A DNA stretch of 64,000 nt from Reyranella sp. (GTDB lineage: Bacteria > Pseudomonadota > Alphaproteobacteria > Reyranellales > Reyranellaceae): the NCBI RefSeq assembly GCF_030651995.1, contig NZ_JAUSBN010000037.1, forward strand, positions 52,154 through 116,153. The letters run 5' to 3'. The notes below the pieces were generated by a model. That model saw nothing but the letters and a program-made list of their open reading frames with translations, was not told the origin of the DNA and did not search any database. Shown here in pieces: positions 43,021 to 51,223 of the stretch; the first letter of the stretch is position 1, and each line of letters starts with the position of its first letter. A program made the position numbers and the translations under genes.

Positions 43021-43152
43021 CGGCAACTCCAGTCCGCCAGACATGATCAAGATCCATGTCGCCCTGTGGAGCGGCGGTGGGGCGATTATAAGTTTCCCCG
43101 CGCTCATTGCAATCACCCCAGGAATCTTGCAGCGCTGCAAGGAAGGGAGCCC

Positions 43153-43779
43153 TCAGGCGGTTTCCTCGGCGACCGCCTTCCTCACCGCCAGCCGTTCCAA
43201 CATGCGCTTGCGGTGATCGACCACGCGCGGGAGGCGCGCGAGGTCGACGCCGTCCTTCTCCAGCCACTGCGCGAGCGTGAACAGATAGGCGTCGCAGACC
43301 GTGTAGTGCTCGCCCATCACCCACGGCCCCTTCAGCATCCCGTGCTCGATCAGCTCGAAGCCGGCGCCGACCGATTCCGGCACCTTGCGCTGCATCGCGG
43401 CGATCGCCGCCTTGTCGTCGGCATCGACCCAGCGATGGCCGCGCATGCGGTGGGCATGCGCCACGTGCACGTGCGAGCAGAGATAGGAATTGAACGACTG
43501 GATCTCGGCGAAGAAGAAGGGATCGTCCATCGGCGCGAGCCGCGCCTGCGGGAAGCTCTGCGCGACATAGACCAGCATCGCCGGCGTTTCGGTGAGGATG
43601 CCCCTGTCTGTCACCAGCGCCGGCACGCGGCCCTTGGGATTGACCTTCAGATATTCGGCCGACTTCTGCTGCTCCGCCCCGAAGTCGATGCGCACCGTCG
43701 AATAGTCGGCGCCGACCTCCTCCAGCACGATGTGGGTGGCGAGCGAGCAGGTACTGGCGGTGTAATAAAGCTTGAGCAC
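43153..43779 (-). CDS. Glutathione S-transferase family protein
   Basis: A 208-residue cytosolic GST of the beta/theta-like bacterial kind. The thioredoxin-like N-terminal domain (LKLYYTASTCSLATHIVLEE) has a cysteine at the position often used by beta-class enzymes, and VNPKGRVPALVTDRG gives the cis-proline loop. The C-terminal domain is helical (MGEHYTVCDAYLFTLAQWLE). The start is a GTG at 43779, fixed by an ideal AGGAG eight bases upstream. It follows the VOC gene by 17 bases, so the two probably detoxify together. Confidence 0.92.
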   Translation of the reverse strand: MLKLYYTASTCSLATHIVLEEVGADYSTVRIDFGAEQQKSAEYLKVNPKGRVPALVTDRGILTETPAMLVYVAQSFPQARLAPMDDPFFFAEIQSFNSYLCSHVHVAHAHRMRGHRWVDADDKAAIAAMQRKVPESVGAGFELIEHGMLKGPWVMGEHYTVCDAYLFTLAQWLEKDGVDLARLPRVVDHRKRMLERLAVRKAVAEETA

Positions 43780-43796
43780 TTGTGTTTCTCCTGCCG

Positions 43797-44192
43797 TCAG
43801 ACTTCGGCGTAGATTTCGATGACGTTGCCGTCTGGGTCGCGAAAGAAGATCGCGCGATGACCCCAGGAGGGAATCTCGCGCGGCGGACCCATCAACTCGA
43901 CGCCCTTGGCCGCGAGCTCGGTTTGGCATTCGTCGATCTCGGGCGGCGAGACGCGAAAGGCGATCTGGACCGACGCAGACCCCGTCGGACCGCCCGGCCC
44001 GTCCTGGAAGACGCCCTCGAGAGTGCGCGGCCGCAGGCAGAGGAGACCCGAACCGACATGGAAGCTCACCCATCGCGGCGTCTCGCGCTCCAGGCGGAAC
44101 TGCATCACGTCGAGATAGAACTGCCTCGCGCGTGCCAGGTCCTCACAGAGCAGCACCACGTAGTCGAGGTTGCGGATCGATCCAATGCCCAT
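43797..44192 (-). CDS. VOC (glyoxalase/bleomycin resistance-like) family protein
   Basis: A 131-residue vicinal-oxygen-chelate protein with the two beta-alpha-beta-beta-beta modules: LDYVVLLCEDLARARQFYLD at the N-terminus, and a second module ending in GHRAIFFRDPDGNVIEIYAE. The C-terminal metal glutamate in NVIEIYAE is present. Substrate unknown; the adjacent GST suggests electrophile or aldehyde handling. It lies four bases after rnhB on the same strand. Confidence 0.9.
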   Translation of the reverse strand: MGIGSIRNLDYVVLLCEDLARARQFYLDVMQFRLERETPRWVSFHVGSGLLCLRPRTLEGVFQDGPGGPTGSASVQIAFRVSPPEIDECQTELAAKGVELMGPPREIPSWGHRAIFFRDPDGNVIEIYAEV

Positions 44193-44196
44193 GGTG

Positions 44197-44805
44197 TCAG
44201 ACCAGCCGCGTGACGGGCGCGAAGCTGCGCCGGTGGTGCGGGGTCGGACCGAGCAGCGACAGCGCCTCGAGATGTTGCTGGCTGCCGTAGCCGCGATTGG
44301 TCTCCCACCCGTAGCCCGGATAGGTCAAGGCGAGCGCATGCATGTAACGGTCGCGCGTCACCTTGGCGAAGATCGAGGCGGCGGCGATCGAGTAGGAATG
44401 CGCATCGCCGCCGACGATGGTCTCGGCGCGGCAGCCCAGTTGCGGCGGCACGCGGTTGCCATCGACCAGCACGACTTCGGGCTGCTCGGCCAGCGCCTGC
44501 ACGGCGCGACGCATGGCGAGATATGTCGCCTGCAGGATGTTGATCCTGTCGATCTCCTCGACGCTCGCCTCGGCCACCGCGAACTGCACGACGCCCGAGG
44601 CGATCATGGCCTCGTAGGCCTCCTCGCGCTGTTCCAAGGTCAGCTTCTTGGAATCGTCGATCATGCGCAGGAGCTTGCGCGCGGCCCGTGTCCTGTCGAT
44701 GACGGCCGCCGCCGCATAGACCGGTCCGGCCAGCGGCCCGCGTCCGGCCTCGTCGATGCCGGCAACACGCCCCTCGCAACGCAGTTCGAATCGAAAGCTT
44801 GGCAT
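44197..44805 (-). CDS. rnhB: Ribonuclease HII
   Basis: Degrades RNA in RNA-DNA hybrids and starts ribonucleotide excision. The protein (about 202 residues) has the catalytic DEAGRGPLAGPV (Asp-Glu), VLVDGNRVPPQL, and SIAAASIFAKVTRDRYM with the later Asp/Glu sites. I give the ATG at 44805 (start MPSFRFELRCEGRVAG) because GGGG precedes it closely; an ATG three codons earlier (44814) is also possible. Often in this class rnhB sits next to ccrM; here about 3.8 kb of other genes lie between them. Confidence 0.95.
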   Translation of the reverse strand: MPSFRFELRCEGRVAGIDEAGRGPLAGPVYAAAAVIDRTRAARKLLRMIDDSKKLTLEQREEAYEAMIASGVVQFAVAEASVEEIDRINILQATYLAMRRAVQALAEQPEVVLVDGNRVPPQLGCRAETIVGGDAHSYSIAAASIFAKVTRDRYMHALALTYPGYGWETNRGYGSQQHLEALSLLGPTPHHRRSFAPVTRLV

Positions 44806-44835
44806 TATCCCCATCGAGGCCGGCTAGACTGAGCC

Positions 44836-45378
44836 ATGTCCCTCATCGCCCGCATCATCGCAGAAGACGCCCTCGCGATGGAACAGCTACGTGCGGTGCG
44901 CGAACTCGCTCTGCCGGACTGGTGCATTGCCGCGGGATTCGTGCGCAATCGAGTCTGGGACCATCTGCACGGCATCGTGCCGGCGCGGCTGCCTGTGGAT
45001 ATCGACGTCCTCTATTTCGACGCGGGAGATGTTTCGCGCGAGAGCGAGGCGGCGTTCGAGCGCCGGCTCGAAGCGCTGCTGCCTGGCCTGCCATGGCAGG
45101 TGCGCAACCAGGCGCGCATGCATGTCTGGAAGGACCTGCCGCCGCACCTGAACACCGCCGACTCGATGATCTACTGGCTGGAAACGGTGACCGGCGTCGG
45201 CGTACGCCTCGAGGCCGACGACACGCTCACCGTGATCGCGCCGCTCGGGACCGACGATCTCCTGAACCTGCGCTGCCGTCCCACGCCCTACGGCCGCACC
45301 CGCCGCCATGAATACGACGCCCGGGTCGAGGCCAAGCGCTGGCGCGACCTGTGGCCCGGGGTCGCGTTCCTCGACTAG
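44836..45378 (+). CDS. Nucleotidyltransferase family protein (COG3575/NTP_transf_6 type)
   Basis: A 180-residue protein of the predicted nucleotidyltransferase group. The active-site aspartates are in VDIDVLYFDAGD, preceded by the helix ALPDWCIAAGFVRNRVWDHLHG. TADSMIYWLETVTGVGVRL and the closing EAKRWRDLWPG are family-typical. The target of the transfer is unknown for this family. It diverges from rnhB and is followed 12 bases later by an AEC transporter. Confidence 0.87.
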   Translation: MSLIARIIAEDALAMEQLRAVRELALPDWCIAAGFVRNRVWDHLHGIVPARLPVDIDVLYFDAGDVSRESEAAFERRLEALLPGLPWQVRNQARMHVWKDLPPHLNTADSMIYWLETVTGVGVRLEADDTLTVIAPLGTDDLLNLRCRPTPYGRTRRHEYDARVEAKRWRDLWPGVAFLD

Positions 45379-45390
45379 ACTCCGGCCCCG

Positions 45391-46305
45391 ATGATCGCTG
45401 CTTTCCTGCCTCTCGCCGCCATCGCCCTGCTGGGCGCCCTGCTCCGCCACTTCATTCCCGGCATGGAGCAGACGCGCCAGTCGATGAACAGACTGGTGCT
45501 CTACGTCTTCCTGCCGGCGCTGGTGTTCCGGACGGTCATGGACGGCACGATCAGCCGCCTGTTCCTCGAAATCCCCGCTTTGGCCGCCATCGGCACGCTC
45601 TCCTGCCTGGCCGTGGGCTTCCTGGTGTTCCACTTCCTGCCGATCCCTGGCCCGACCAAGGGCGCGATGATGCTGGGCGCGGCGTTCGGCAACGTCACCT
45701 ATCTTGGCCTGCCGGTGCTGCTCGGCGTGTTTCCCGGTCAGGCCGACCAGGTTTCCGAAGTCTCGGTCCTGTTCGAGGTCACCAAGTCGTCGCTCAACCT
45801 GACGCTCGGCGCCATGATCGCCATCGCCTATGGCAGCCAGGAGCCGATCACCTTCCGCCGGACCGCGTTGGAAGCGCTCAAGCTGCCGCCGATCTGGGCG
45901 TTGGTGGTCGCCATCCTCTGGAAGGTTTCGGGCGTGCCCTGCCCGGCCATGGTCATGGATGCCGCCTCGATCCTCGCCGTGGCGGTCAGCGGCATCATGA
46001 TGCTGTCGCTCGGCATGGCGCTGCGCTTCTCGGCCACCAGGCTGATGGCGCTGGCGCTGCCGGTCGCGGCCATCAAGCTGGCCTTCGCGCCGCTGGTCGT
46101 CTTCAGCGCCGTGGGCCCGCTCGGGCTGACCGGCGTCTACGCCAACGCCGCCATCCTGGAGGCGGCGATGCCGAGCCAGCTCCTGTCCTTCATCATCGCC
46201 GGCAAGTTCAAGCTCGACGAGGAAACGCTGGCCTTCGTCATCATGGTCGACACGGTGCTGGCCTTCGTGACCCTGCCGCTGGTGCGGATGCTGCTGCTGT
46301 CGTGA
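45391..46305 (+). CDS. AEC family transporter
   Basis: A 304-residue auxin-efflux-carrier-type permease with about ten membrane segments. It has the paired five-helix layout: MNRLVLYVFLPALVFRTVMD early, GAAFGNVTYLGLPVLLGVF with the conserved Asn-Pro/Leu crossover, and MPSQLLSFIIAGKFKLDE near the end. Members carry malate, malonate or other organic acids; the substrate here is unknown. It shares a probable transcript with the preceding nucleotidyltransferase. Repeat copy C begins about 70 bases past its stop. Confidence 0.92.
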   Translation: MIAAFLPLAAIALLGALLRHFIPGMEQTRQSMNRLVLYVFLPALVFRTVMDGTISRLFLEIPALAAIGTLSCLAVGFLVFHFLPIPGPTKGAMMLGAAFGNVTYLGLPVLLGVFPGQADQVSEVSVLFEVTKSSLNLTLGAMIAIAYGSQEPITFRRTALEALKLPPIWALVVAILWKVSGVPCPAMVMDAASILAVAVSGIMMLSLGMALRFSATRLMALALPVAAIKLAFAPLVVFSAVGPLGLTGVYANAAILEAAMPSQLLSFIIAGKFKLDEETLAFVIMVDTVLAFVTLPLVRMLLLS

Positions 46306-46375
46306 GCATTGCCCTCATCCTGAGAGTCTGACTCGAAATGAAAGCAGCTAAAACAAGAGGCTATGAACGGGCCCG

Positions 46376-46543
46376 ATAACCTCACCCTGAGGAGCATCGC
46401 GCAGCGATGCGTCTCGAAGGGTGGGAACGAGCACCCCGTCCGTTGCCCATCCTTCGAGACGCGCCGCGGGGCGGCGCTCCTCAGGATGAGGTAAGTGCTT
46501 GAATCGATTCAGTTCATTCCCGGTCAGCCTCTCAGGACGAGGT
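46376..46543. repeat. Palindromic repeat, copy C (left bracket of the catabolic island)
   Basis: This is the same core family as copies A and B (CCTCACCCTGAGGAG, CGTCTCGAAGG, GAGCACC, CCTTCGAGACG, CTCCTCAGGATGAGG), followed by a unique tail containing the palindrome-like GAATCGATTC. It matches the reverse complement of copy D (53438-53603) almost throughout, with an unbroken identical run of about 70 bases at 46445-46518. A wider pair AGAGTCT (about 46324) and AGACTCT (46562-46568) may mark the outer ends; the latter holds the stop codon of the M28 gene. Confidence 0.85.
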
Positions 46544-46566
46544 GGATGGGTCGAGACGGAGAGACT

Positions 46567-47832
46567 CTAAGCCCGCCACGCGGCGGCCTCGGCGGGTGTG
46601 GCGTTGCAAGCGGCGGCGACCAGCACGGCCGTCAGCAGGGTCGCTTGCCGCAGTTCGCTTTGCGCGACCTTGTCGCGCGTGTCGGCGGGGGTGAGCACGA
46701 CGCGCAGATGCGCGTTGGGATCGTCGAAGCCCGCCACCAGTCGGATCGCCGGGATGCCGCCCGCAGCGAAATTCGCGTGGTCGGAATTGGTCATCAGCGG
46801 CCGCACGGTGCGCAGGGATTGGCCATTGGCCTCGGCAACGCCCAGCAGGAACGGCTCGACGCCGGCATAGCCGCTGGTGAGCGCGGCGAGGTTCGGACTG
46901 CCCGCCACCGAGTCGAGGTTGACGTTGAGCGCGATCTTCGCTCGCTCGGTCTCGCTCAGCGCTTGGACATACTGCGCCGAGCCGGTCAGCGCCCACTCCT
47001 CGACGCTAAAGAACATCACCCGCAGGCCGCGCCGCCACTTCGCCACTTCCGGCGACAGCGCCCGCGTCACCGCCAGCACCGCCGCAAGGCCCGTGCCGTT
47101 GTCCATGGCGCTCTCGGCCAGGTCGTGGCCGTCGACATGCGCCGACAGCACCACCCATTCGTCGGTCTGTCCGGGATAGTCGAACACCAGCGTCTCGGTC
47201 TCGGCCGGCCCCTCCGCGGTCTCGATGGCGATCGTGACGGACGGGAAGCCCGTCGAACGCCGCGCCAGCTTCGCGGCCGTCTCGGGTGAAATGCCGAGCG
47301 CGGGAATGCCCTCGCCCGAGTCGCGCCCCGAGGAGCCCGCCACCACGTGGCCCGCGAGCGGACCGCCGATCAGGAACCCCACGGCGCCATGGGCGCGCGC
47401 CATGTCGTACTTGCGCCGGCGATGGATCGTACCGGCCGCGAACATCAGCTCGTGCCGCACCAGCACGATGCGGCCGGCGATCTCCGCCTTGTGGGCCTCG
47501 AACTCGTCGGGGGTGCCACGTCCGAGATCGATGACCTCGGCGGTGAGGCCAGGCGTCGCGATGGTGCGGACCAGCGGATGGCAGGCCGCAAATGCCCCAC
47601 CCGGCAGCTTCAGTGTCGCCGACTTGGCCTGCCAGCCATTATAGGGGACCGGGATCGAGCGTCCCGAGTTGGCCGGCGAGACCGCGCGCACCCGCTCACG
47701 CAGCAACGCAAACGCCTTCTTCTCGCTCTCGGTGCCCGAGAGACGGCCACCGCAATCGCAGATGTCGTTGAAGTCGCGCCACAGCGCCTCGTCGGCTGCG
47801 AGGCAGCCCATCAGGTTGGCGTCGAGACGCAT
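46567..47832 (-). CDS. M28 family metallopeptidase with PA domain
   Basis: A 421-residue dinuclear zinc peptidase without a signal peptide, so cytosolic. The catalytic domain has the expected ligands: His-Asp in SAHVDGHDLAESAMDNGTG, Glu-Glu in FFSVEEWALTG, Asp in NVNLDSVAGSP, and His in MTNSDHANFAAGG. A PA-type insert (about 85-190) has HRRRKYDMARAHGAVGFLIG. The ATG at 47832 is three bases past the LysR stop with AAAGGG upstream. The TAG stop falls in the end of repeat copy C. It likely trims an amino acid or peptide imported by the divergent ABC system. Confidence 0.88.
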   Translation of the reverse strand: MRLDANLMGCLAADEALWRDFNDICDCGGRLSGTESEKKAFALLRERVRAVSPANSGRSIPVPYNGWQAKSATLKLPGGAFAACHPLVRTIATPGLTAEVIDLGRGTPDEFEAHKAEIAGRIVLVRHELMFAAGTIHRRRKYDMARAHGAVGFLIGGPLAGHVVAGSSGRDSGEGIPALGISPETAAKLARRSTGFPSVTIAIETAEGPAETETLVFDYPGQTDEWVVLSAHVDGHDLAESAMDNGTGLAAVLAVTRALSPEVAKWRRGLRVMFFSVEEWALTGSAQYVQALSETERAKIALNVNLDSVAGSPNLAALTSGYAGVEPFLLGVAEANGQSLRTVRPLMTNSDHANFAAGGIPAIRLVAGFDDPNAHLRVVLTPADTRDKVAQSELRQATLLTAVLVAAACNATPAEAAAWRA

Positions 47833-47835
47833 CAA

Positions 47836-48714
47836 TCACCCTTTCAGTTTGTCGTCGAGCATGTCGAGGAACGCCGTCGCCAGCACCGAAGGCTCGCGGT
47901 CGCGGCGATGGAAGGCGCCGATCTCGTAGGTGACGGCCGGTTCGAACGGCCGCGCTACGAGACCGAGATGCTCGAAGCTGCGCGCCGACAGCGGATCGAC
48001 GATCGACCATCCGGCGCCCGCCGCCACCAGGCCGCAGAGAGTGGCGAAGAACTCGGCCTCGACCACGGCATTGATCGATACGCCCGCCGCCGAGAAGACG
48101 CCGCGGATACGGTTGGGCACCTGATGCGAACGCGCCGGCATCACCATCGGGTGCGGCCCGAGCAGTTCCGGCGTCAGCAGCTTGCGCGAGGCGAGCGCAT
48201 GGCGCGGCGGCAGGATGGCGACGCACCGCATGCCGTACCGCCGGACCTCGACCTGGCTCTCGTCGATCGGCAGCTCGGCGATGCCGATGTCGAAGCTCTC
48301 GGTCGGCAGAAGCTTGCTCACCACGTCGGAATGACGCGAGATCAGCCGTACCGATACGCCCGGCCGCTCGGCCAGGAACTGCGCCACCAGATTGGGCAAC
48401 AGGGAGATGGCGGCGGAGGGGTGGCTGGCGATCGCCAGACGCCCCGACTGACCCTCCCGGATCTGCGCCGTCGCGGCCTGCAGCCGGTCGACCTCGCCCA
48501 GCACGCGGCTTGCTTCGGCATAGAACAGGATGCCCTCGGCCGTCGGCTTAAGCCGGCCATTGGCGCGCTCGAACAGGGAGAAACCTACCGTCTCCTCCAG
48601 GCGCGCGATCTGGGTGCTGACCGCGGGTTGGGTCACGCCCATGGCGCCCGCGGCGGCGGTCATGGAGCGGTGATCGACCACCGCCCGGAAGGCTTCGAGA
48701 AGCTTGACGTCCAT
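47836..48714 (-). CDS. LysR family transcriptional regulator
   Basis: A 292-residue LysR regulator with an N-terminal winged helix-turn-helix (LLEAFRAVVDHRSMTAAAGA; MGVTQPAVSTQIARLEETVG) and a periplasmic-binding-like effector domain (SGRLAIASHPSAAISLLPNL onward). It precedes the M28 gene on one transcript and diverges from the ABC transporter operon, the usual setting for a local activator of both. The ligand is probably the imported compound or its product. Confidence 0.93.
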   Translation of the reverse strand: MDVKLLEAFRAVVDHRSMTAAAGAMGVTQPAVSTQIARLEETVGFSLFERANGRLKPTAEGILFYAEASRVLGEVDRLQAATAQIREGQSGRLAIASHPSAAISLLPNLVAQFLAERPGVSVRLISRHSDVVSKLLPTESFDIGIAELPIDESQVEVRRYGMRCVAILPPRHALASRKLLTPELLGPHPMVMPARSHQVPNRIRGVFSAAGVSINAVVEAEFFATLCGLVAAGAGWSIVDPLSARSFEHLGLVARPFEPAVTYEIGAFHRRDREPSVLATAFLDMLDDKLKG

Positions 48715-48719
48715 ACTCT

Positions 48720-48734
48720 ATAAACAGCCGTTAT
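48720..48734. promoter_or_regulatory. Candidate LysR binding site
   Basis: ATAAACAGCCGTTAT, an ATAA-N7-TTAT dyad (also ATA-N9-TAT), lies six bases upstream of the LysR start codon in the 116-base divergent region. It fits the T-N11-A rule for LysR operators. Being so close to the regulator's start it would fit autoregulation. Pattern evidence only. Confidence 0.4.
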
Positions 48735-48830
48735 CGGTGATTCTTACAATTGCTCCGGCCTCTACTAGCAAAACTCCTGCCGATCCGGCAGTCTGCAAGA
48801 GAGCGGCATAGGAATTGCTTATGGAGTGAC

Positions 48831-49595
48831 ATGAGCAGCACGAGCCCCCTCATCCTCGCGGACGGCATCACCAAGCGCTTTGGTGCCAACCAGGTGCTGA
48901 CCCGCGTGTCTCTGGAAGTCCTGGAGCGCGACGTCGTCTGCGTCGTGGGCCCGTCGGGCTCGGGCAAGACCACGCTGCTGCGCTGCCTTGCGCTGCTGGA
49001 AGAGCCGAGCGAGGGCCGCGTGGTCATGGAAGGCGTGCCCATTTCGACGCCTTCGCCGGACAAGCAGGTCAAGGCCGCCGCCCGCGACGTGCGCTCCGAA
49101 ATCGGAATGGTCTTCCAGCACTTCAACCTGTGGCCACACATGTCGGTGCTCCAGAATCTGATCGAAGCGCCGATCCGGGTGAAGAAGATGCCCAGGGACA
49201 AGGCCGTCGCCATCGCCGAGTCGCTGCTTAAGAAGGTCGACCTGTTCGAGAAGCGCGACGCCTATCCGGCGCGCCTGTCCGGCGGCCAGCAGCAGCGCGT
49301 GGCGATTGCCCGCGCTTTGGCCATGTCGCCCAAGGTCCTGCTGTTCGACGAGGCAACCAGCGCGCTCGATCCCGAGCTGCGCCGCGAAGTGCTCGCCGTC
49401 ATGCGCCAGCTCGCGCGCGAGGGCATGACCATGCTGGTCGTCACGCACGAGATGGGCTTCGCGCGCCATGTCGGCACGCGCACCGTGTTCATGGATCGAG
49501 GCGAGATCGTCGAGGCGGCGCCGGGTTCGGCCTTCTTCGATGCGCCGCAGACGGAGCGCGCCCAGCGCTTCCTGCAGCAGTTCGCGGACGAGTGA
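48831..49595 (+). CDS. Polar amino acid ABC transporter, ATP-binding protein
   Basis: A 254-residue ATPase of the HisP/GlnQ type. It shows Walker A GPSGSGKTTLLRCL (residues 40-47), a Q-loop VFQHFNLWPHMSVLQN, the signature LSGGQQQRVAIARALAM, Walker B VLLFDEATSALDPEL and the H-loop VTHEMGFARHVG. The ATG at 48831 has GGAG four bases before the start triplet region; the longer frame is unconserved. It is the first gene of the plus-strand operon of the island, before a binding protein and one permease. Confidence 0.94.
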   Translation: MSSTSPLILADGITKRFGANQVLTRVSLEVLERDVVCVVGPSGSGKTTLLRCLALLEEPSEGRVVMEGVPISTPSPDKQVKAAARDVRSEIGMVFQHFNLWPHMSVLQNLIEAPIRVKKMPRDKAVAIAESLLKKVDLFEKRDAYPARLSGGQQQRVAIARALAMSPKVLLFDEATSALDPELRREVLAVMRQLAREGMTMLVVTHEMGFARHVGTRTVFMDRGEIVEAAPGSAFFDAPQTERAQRFLQQFADE

Positions 49596-49620
49596 TGGGG
49601 AAGGTCAACAAGGGAGACCG

Positions 49621-50430
49621 ATGATGGGTGTAGCAAGGATATTGGGTGCGCTCGCGCTGGCCGGCACGGTTGGCGCGTTTTCGATCACGGGCGCGGAAGC
49701 CCAGCAGACGCAGTCGCGTCTCTACGAGGTGACCAAGAGCAAGAAGCTCAGGGTCTGCCAGTTCCCGCTCTACTATTCGATCTCGTTCCGCAATTCCAAG
49801 ACCGGCGAGATCGAGGGCATCGACGCCGACCTGGCGAAGGAATTCGCAAAGGAGCTGGACGCCAAGCTGGAGATCGTCGAATCGAGCTTCGGTTCGTTCA
49901 TCGCCGACCTGCAGGCCGGCAAGTGCGAGATCGGCATGTTCGGCGTCGGCGCCACGATGAAGCGCGGCCAGGCCGTCGAGTTCTCCAAGCCCTACCTGCT
50001 GACCAACCTCTACGCGGTCACGCGCAAGGACAGCAAGATCAAGAAGTGGGAAGACATCGACCAGAAGGGCGTGAAGGCTGCCGTCTCTCTGGGCAGCTAC
50101 ATGGAGCCCTTCATGAAGGGCTATGTGAAGAACGCCCAGGTCGTCTCGGTGGCGCCGCCCAACACGCGTGAAGCCGAGCTGGTCGCGCAGCGCGTCGACG
50201 TCATCATCACCGACTTCCCGACCGCGATCAAAGTGACCGACGAGTTCGACTGGGCGACCTACATCCTGCCCAACGAGAAGCTCGCCATCACGCCCTACGC
50301 CTATGTCGTGCCGCAGGGCGACCAGATCTGGCTGAACTACGTCAACCTGTTCGTCGACACGATCAAGCTCGACGGAAGGCTGCTGAAGTACGCCAAGAAG
50401 CACAAGCTCGACCCGATCGTCGCGCCGTAG
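49621..50430 (+). CDS. Amino acid ABC transporter substrate-binding protein
   Basis: A 269-residue periplasmic solute-binding protein of family 3. It has a signal peptide (MGVARILGALALAGTVGAF, cleaved near AEA), then the family start KSKKLRVCQFPLYYSISFRN, EGIDADLAKEFAKELDAKLE in lobe 1, and DVIITDFPTAIKVTDEFDW in lobe 2. The Arg/Asp pair that clamps the alpha-amino and carboxylate groups in classical members is not obvious, so the ligand may not be a plain amino acid. A hairpin-rich repeat follows before the permease gene. Confidence 0.92.
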   Translation: MMGVARILGALALAGTVGAFSITGAEAQQTQSRLYEVTKSKKLRVCQFPLYYSISFRNSKTGEIEGIDADLAKEFAKELDAKLEIVESSFGSFIADLQAGKCEIGMFGVGATMKRGQAVEFSKPYLLTNLYAVTRKDSKIKKWEDIDQKGVKAAVSLGSYMEPFMKGYVKNAQVVSVAPPNTREAELVAQRVDVIITDFPTAIKVTDEFDWATYILPNEKLAITPYAYVVPQGDQIWLNYVNLFVDTIKLDGRLLKYAKKHKLDPIVAP

Positions 50431-50439
50431 TCAAGCTTG

Positions 50440-50543
50440 CCTCCCCCGTCCGCGGGGGAGGTGTCAGCGTCTTACGCTGACGGAGGGGTCATGACCCCTC
50501 CGTCGCCGCCAAGCGGCGCCACCTCCCCATTTGAATGGGGAGG
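50440..50543. repeat. Array of stem-loops between binding-protein and permease genes
   Basis: Within about 100 bases there are four tight palindromes: CCTCCCCC/GGGGGAGG (50440-50461), GTCAGCGT/ACGCTGAC (50463-50481), GGAGGGGTCATGACCCCTCC (50482-50501) and CCTCCCCATT/AATGGGGAGG (50522-50543), plus a small GCCGCC-AA-GCGGC stem between. No T-run follows. Such arrays after a binding-protein gene can protect its mRNA 3' end and so raise binding protein over permease. Confidence 0.85.
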
Positions 50544-50557
50544 AAGAGTGAGGGTGG

Positions 50558-51223
50558 ATGTTCAAGTACCAATTCCGCTGGGACACGGTCTGGGGAAGCT
50601 TCGACTTCCTGATGGGCGGCCTGCAGATGACGCTGGTCATCTCGGCCATCACGCTGGTGCTGGCGATGGTCGGCGGGTTGGTCATCGCGCTGCTCGACAT
50701 GTCGCGCTTCCGGGTGCTGCGCTGGATCGGCATCTCGATCGGCGAAGTCGTGCGCAACACGCCGATCCTCGTACAGCTTCTGTGGGTCTACTATGTGCTC
50801 CCGATCGTGTTCGGCGTGCGCATCGAGGCGCTGGTTGCCCTGATCATCGGCCTCGCCCTCTATCAGGCGTCCTTCATCTCGGAGGTGTACCGCTCGGGTA
50901 TCCAGAGCGTGCCCAAGGGCCATCGCGAGGCCGCCCAGGTGCTGGGCCTGACGCCATTGCAATCGTTCAACCGCATCGTGCTGCCGCAGGCGATCCGCAT
51001 GACCCTGCCGCCGCTCGCCTCGAACTTCGTGCAGCTCATCAAGTTCTCCTCGCTGGGCGCCGTCATCTCGGTGAGCGAGATCACAAGGCGCGGCATGGAG
51101 CTCTCGGCCACCAACTTCCGGCCGCTCGAGACCTTCACCTTCATCGCCGTGGTCTACTTCTTCATCTGCTGGCCGCTCGCCATGGCCATCCGCTTCTGGG
51201 AACGCAGGCTGCAGGCTCGCTGA
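50558..51223 (+). CDS. Amino acid ABC transporter permease
   Basis: A 221-residue inner-membrane permease of the HisM/GlnP type with about five spans. It starts MFKYQFRWDTVWGSFDFLMG; the transporter signature reads VRNTPILVQLLWVYYVLPI and the EAA loop EVYRSGIQSVPKGHREAAQV with LGLTPLQSFNRIVLPQAI. As the only permease gene here, it probably works as a homodimer. Its TGA overlaps the ATG of the M20 gene (TGATG). Confidence 0.94.
   Translation: MFKYQFRWDTVWGSFDFLMGGLQMTLVISAITLVLAMVGGLVIALLDMSRFRVLRWIGISIGEVVRNTPILVQLLWVYYVLPIVFGVRIEALVALIIGLALYQASFISEVYRSGIQSVPKGHREAAQVLGLTPLQSFNRIVLPQAIRMTLPPLASNFVQLIKFSSLGAVISVSEITRRGMELSATNFRPLETFTFIAVVYFFICWPLAMAIRFWERRLQAR

Noticed and set aside
50437..51222. 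A long N-terminal extension of the M20 hydrolase gene
   Set aside because: The frame is open but overlaps the permease gene in another frame and the hairpin array. The conserved protein begins at the ATG at 51223, which overlaps the permease stop.
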